From positions 115,281-179,280 of the forward strand of contig NZ_KI535341.1 in assembly GCF_000160075.2 (NCBI RefSeq): a DNA stretch of 64,000 bases, read 5' to 3'. The stretch comes from Abiotrophia defectiva ATCC 49176. Lineage in GTDB: Bacteria; Bacillota; Bacilli; Lactobacillales; Aerococcaceae. The position numbers were made by a program, and so were the translations under genes. Below the pieces are notes generated by a model. That model searched no databases and had not been told where the DNA came from. It saw only the letters and a program-made list of their open reading frames with translations. The stretch's first letter is position 1; every line of letters begins with the position of its first letter. Positions 63,140 to 64,000 of this stretch are shown here, piece by piece.

Positions 63140-63345
63140 ACTGCCTGGCCTCATGGCCAAAAGCGGGCCTGGTGCTGGCCAGGATGGCTGGCGCATGAGC
63201 GGGGCTTGGAGCCCTAGCGACTTAGCCCCGCCATAGCCAGGCAAGGCGGAAGACAGCCGCAGGCTGGCTGGAGCCGGTCCCTGCACTTAGCCCCGCCTTT
63301 TGTCTTAATGAGGCCTGGCAGTCGCGCCTCGGCAGGCAGACACAC
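63140..63345 (+). repeat. GC-rich structured repeat, second full copy
   Basis: Homologous to 3760-3965 over its whole length. It is bracketed by two related ~45-bp blocks (63076-63120 and 63350-63393, sharing GGCCAGG.AGCT.GTC), as if the element had been inserted into, or duplicated, a terminator-like sequence. No credible ORF in 63060-63444. Confidence 0.75.
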
Positions 63346-63393
63346 AAAAACCAGCCACCTCACCCCCTCAGGGCCAGGCAGCTGGTCTTTTTT
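63346..63393. terminator. Likely bidirectional terminator of the LysR-type gene
   Basis: ACCAGC...GCTGGT imperfect stem, A run before and TTTTTT after; lies ~50 nt past the LysR stop. Confidence 0.5.
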
Positions 63394-63444
63394 CATTGTA
63401 TCCAATCTATTGCCGTCAGGCGGGCAGAAACCAAGTAACTCCCC

Positions 63445-64000
63445 CTACTTCTCCTTCTCCTTATCCTCCAGGATCTCAAACCCATAACCACGGATATTGG
63501 CCCGTAGGAGGTCCAGGTATTGGCGGGTAATAGGGCTTGGCTCTACCTGTTGGGGCATGAGGTAGCCCAGGGTCATCATGTCGTCCACTTCCAGGGGAAT
63601 GGCGATGATCTTGTCGTCGTTGAGCTCGCTGGAGATAATCCCTGAGGAAATGGTATAGCCGTTGAGGCCCACCATGAGGTTGAAGATGGTGGCCCGGTCG
63701 CTGACCTTGATGTGCATCTTGCGGTTGAGGGTACTCAAAATTTCTTCCGCAAAATAGAAGGAGTTCTCCTGGCCTTGCTCATAAGATAAGTAAGGGTAGT
63801 CCTCTAGGTCCCTTAACTTAACCGATGACTTCTGGGCCAAAGGATTGTCCCGGCAGACAAAGACGTGGGGCTTAGCCTTGAACAAAGGCGTAAACTTGAG
63901 CTTCTTCTCCTTGAAGAGCTTGGTCAGGACCTGGCGGTTGAACTTATTAAGGTAGAGAATACCCAGGGAACTCTTGAAGGACATGACGTCTTCCAGGATG
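63445..64000 (-). CDS. LysR-type regulator, C-terminal part (cut by the window edge)
   Basis: The effector-binding domain only; the open frame continues past 64000 (ILEDV precedes MSFKSSLGILYL), so the methionine at 63984 is internal. Visible blocks: SLGILYLNKFNRQVL, HVFVCRDNPLAQKSSVKLRDLEDYPYLSYEQG, MVGLNGYTISSGII and the C-terminal DLLRANIRGYGF. The DNA-binding domain is outside. The target cannot be stated. It converges on efp. Confidence 0.85.
   Translation of the reverse strand, partial: ILEDVMSFKSSLGILYLNKFNRQVLTKLFKEKKLKFTPLFKAKPHVFVCRDNPLAQKSSVKLRDLEDYPYLSYEQGQENSFYFAEEILSTLNRKMHIKVSDRATIFNLMVGLNGYTISSGIISSELNDDKIIAIPLEVDDMMTLGYLMPQQVEPSPITRQYLDLLRANIRGYGFEILEDKEKEK

Overview
The window looks like chromosome from a low-to-moderate-GC Gram-positive of the order Lactobacillales. 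The evidence is strong Shine-Dalgarno sites, sigma-A promoters, Spx/MecA, a PerR-type Fur protein, an LPXTG/YSIRK-like cell-wall pullulanase, a CpsB-C-D type exopolysaccharide (EPS) operon and a pneumococcus-like N-glycan glycosidase set. Coding DNA is fairly GC-rich for the order. An Aerococcaceae (Abiotrophia-like) source is my guess; I cannot prove it from the sequence.

Layout. 1-11 kb: an amino-acid ABC transporter (fused binding protein-permease plus its ATPase), a lone glycosyltransferase, a small secreted protein, a HAD phosphatase, an aldo/keto reductase, a HerA/DUF853-like ATPase, mecA, spx, trpS and perR. 11-19 kb: a three-gene operon (GH125, GH38, GH20) for stripping mannose and hexosamine from host-type glycans, divergent from a DUF1576 membrane protein operon. 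19-25 kb: an ABC-F ATPase converging on the tsaB/GNAT/GNAT/tsaD cluster (tRNA t6A synthesis). 25-32.6 kb: an N-acetylglucosamine PTS with an unknown barrel-like protein, a heterodimeric ABC exporter, and infC-rpmI-rplT behind an attenuator. 34.6-37.1 kb: nrdD (frameshifted) and nrdG behind paired NrdR boxes. 37.4-39 kb: a visibly AT-rich island with an EXLDI-type protein and a methyltransferase. 39-56 kb: a surface-polysaccharide region (esterase, UDP-galactopyranose mutase, LCP ligase, CapA, flippase, acyltransferase, polymerase, glycosyltransferases, LicD, DUF4422, cpsD, cpsC, cpsB). 56-60 kb: a wall-anchored pullulanase. 62-64 kb: efp and a truncated LysR-type regulator.

The most unusual content is non-coding. 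Three loci carry tandem arrays of a 34-bp palindrome repeated every 81-82 bp (32.7-34.4, 43.5-43.95 and 60.2-62 kb). Base changes in one arm are matched in the other. Two IS256-family copies, in opposite orientation, sit inside two of these arrays. They encode the same protein while differing at about 25 synonymous sites. A separate intergenic stretch (19.1-19.9 kb) holds three diverged copies of a 68-bp palindrome with exactly conserved geometry. A GC-rich structured repeat of about 200 bp occurs at 3.8 and 63.2 kb with fragments at 3.0 and 19.6 kb. A 43-bp palindrome occurs at 3.1 and 38.05 kb.

How the parts fit: extracellular glycan and alpha-glucan breakdown (GH125/GH38/GH20, GlcNAc PTS, pullulanase with a CcpA/LacI-like operator) together with an EPS locus probably carrying galactofuranose and LicD-type phospho-decoration fits a host-associated mucosal coccus. 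Functions are assigned from protein motifs and gene order only; no database search was possible.
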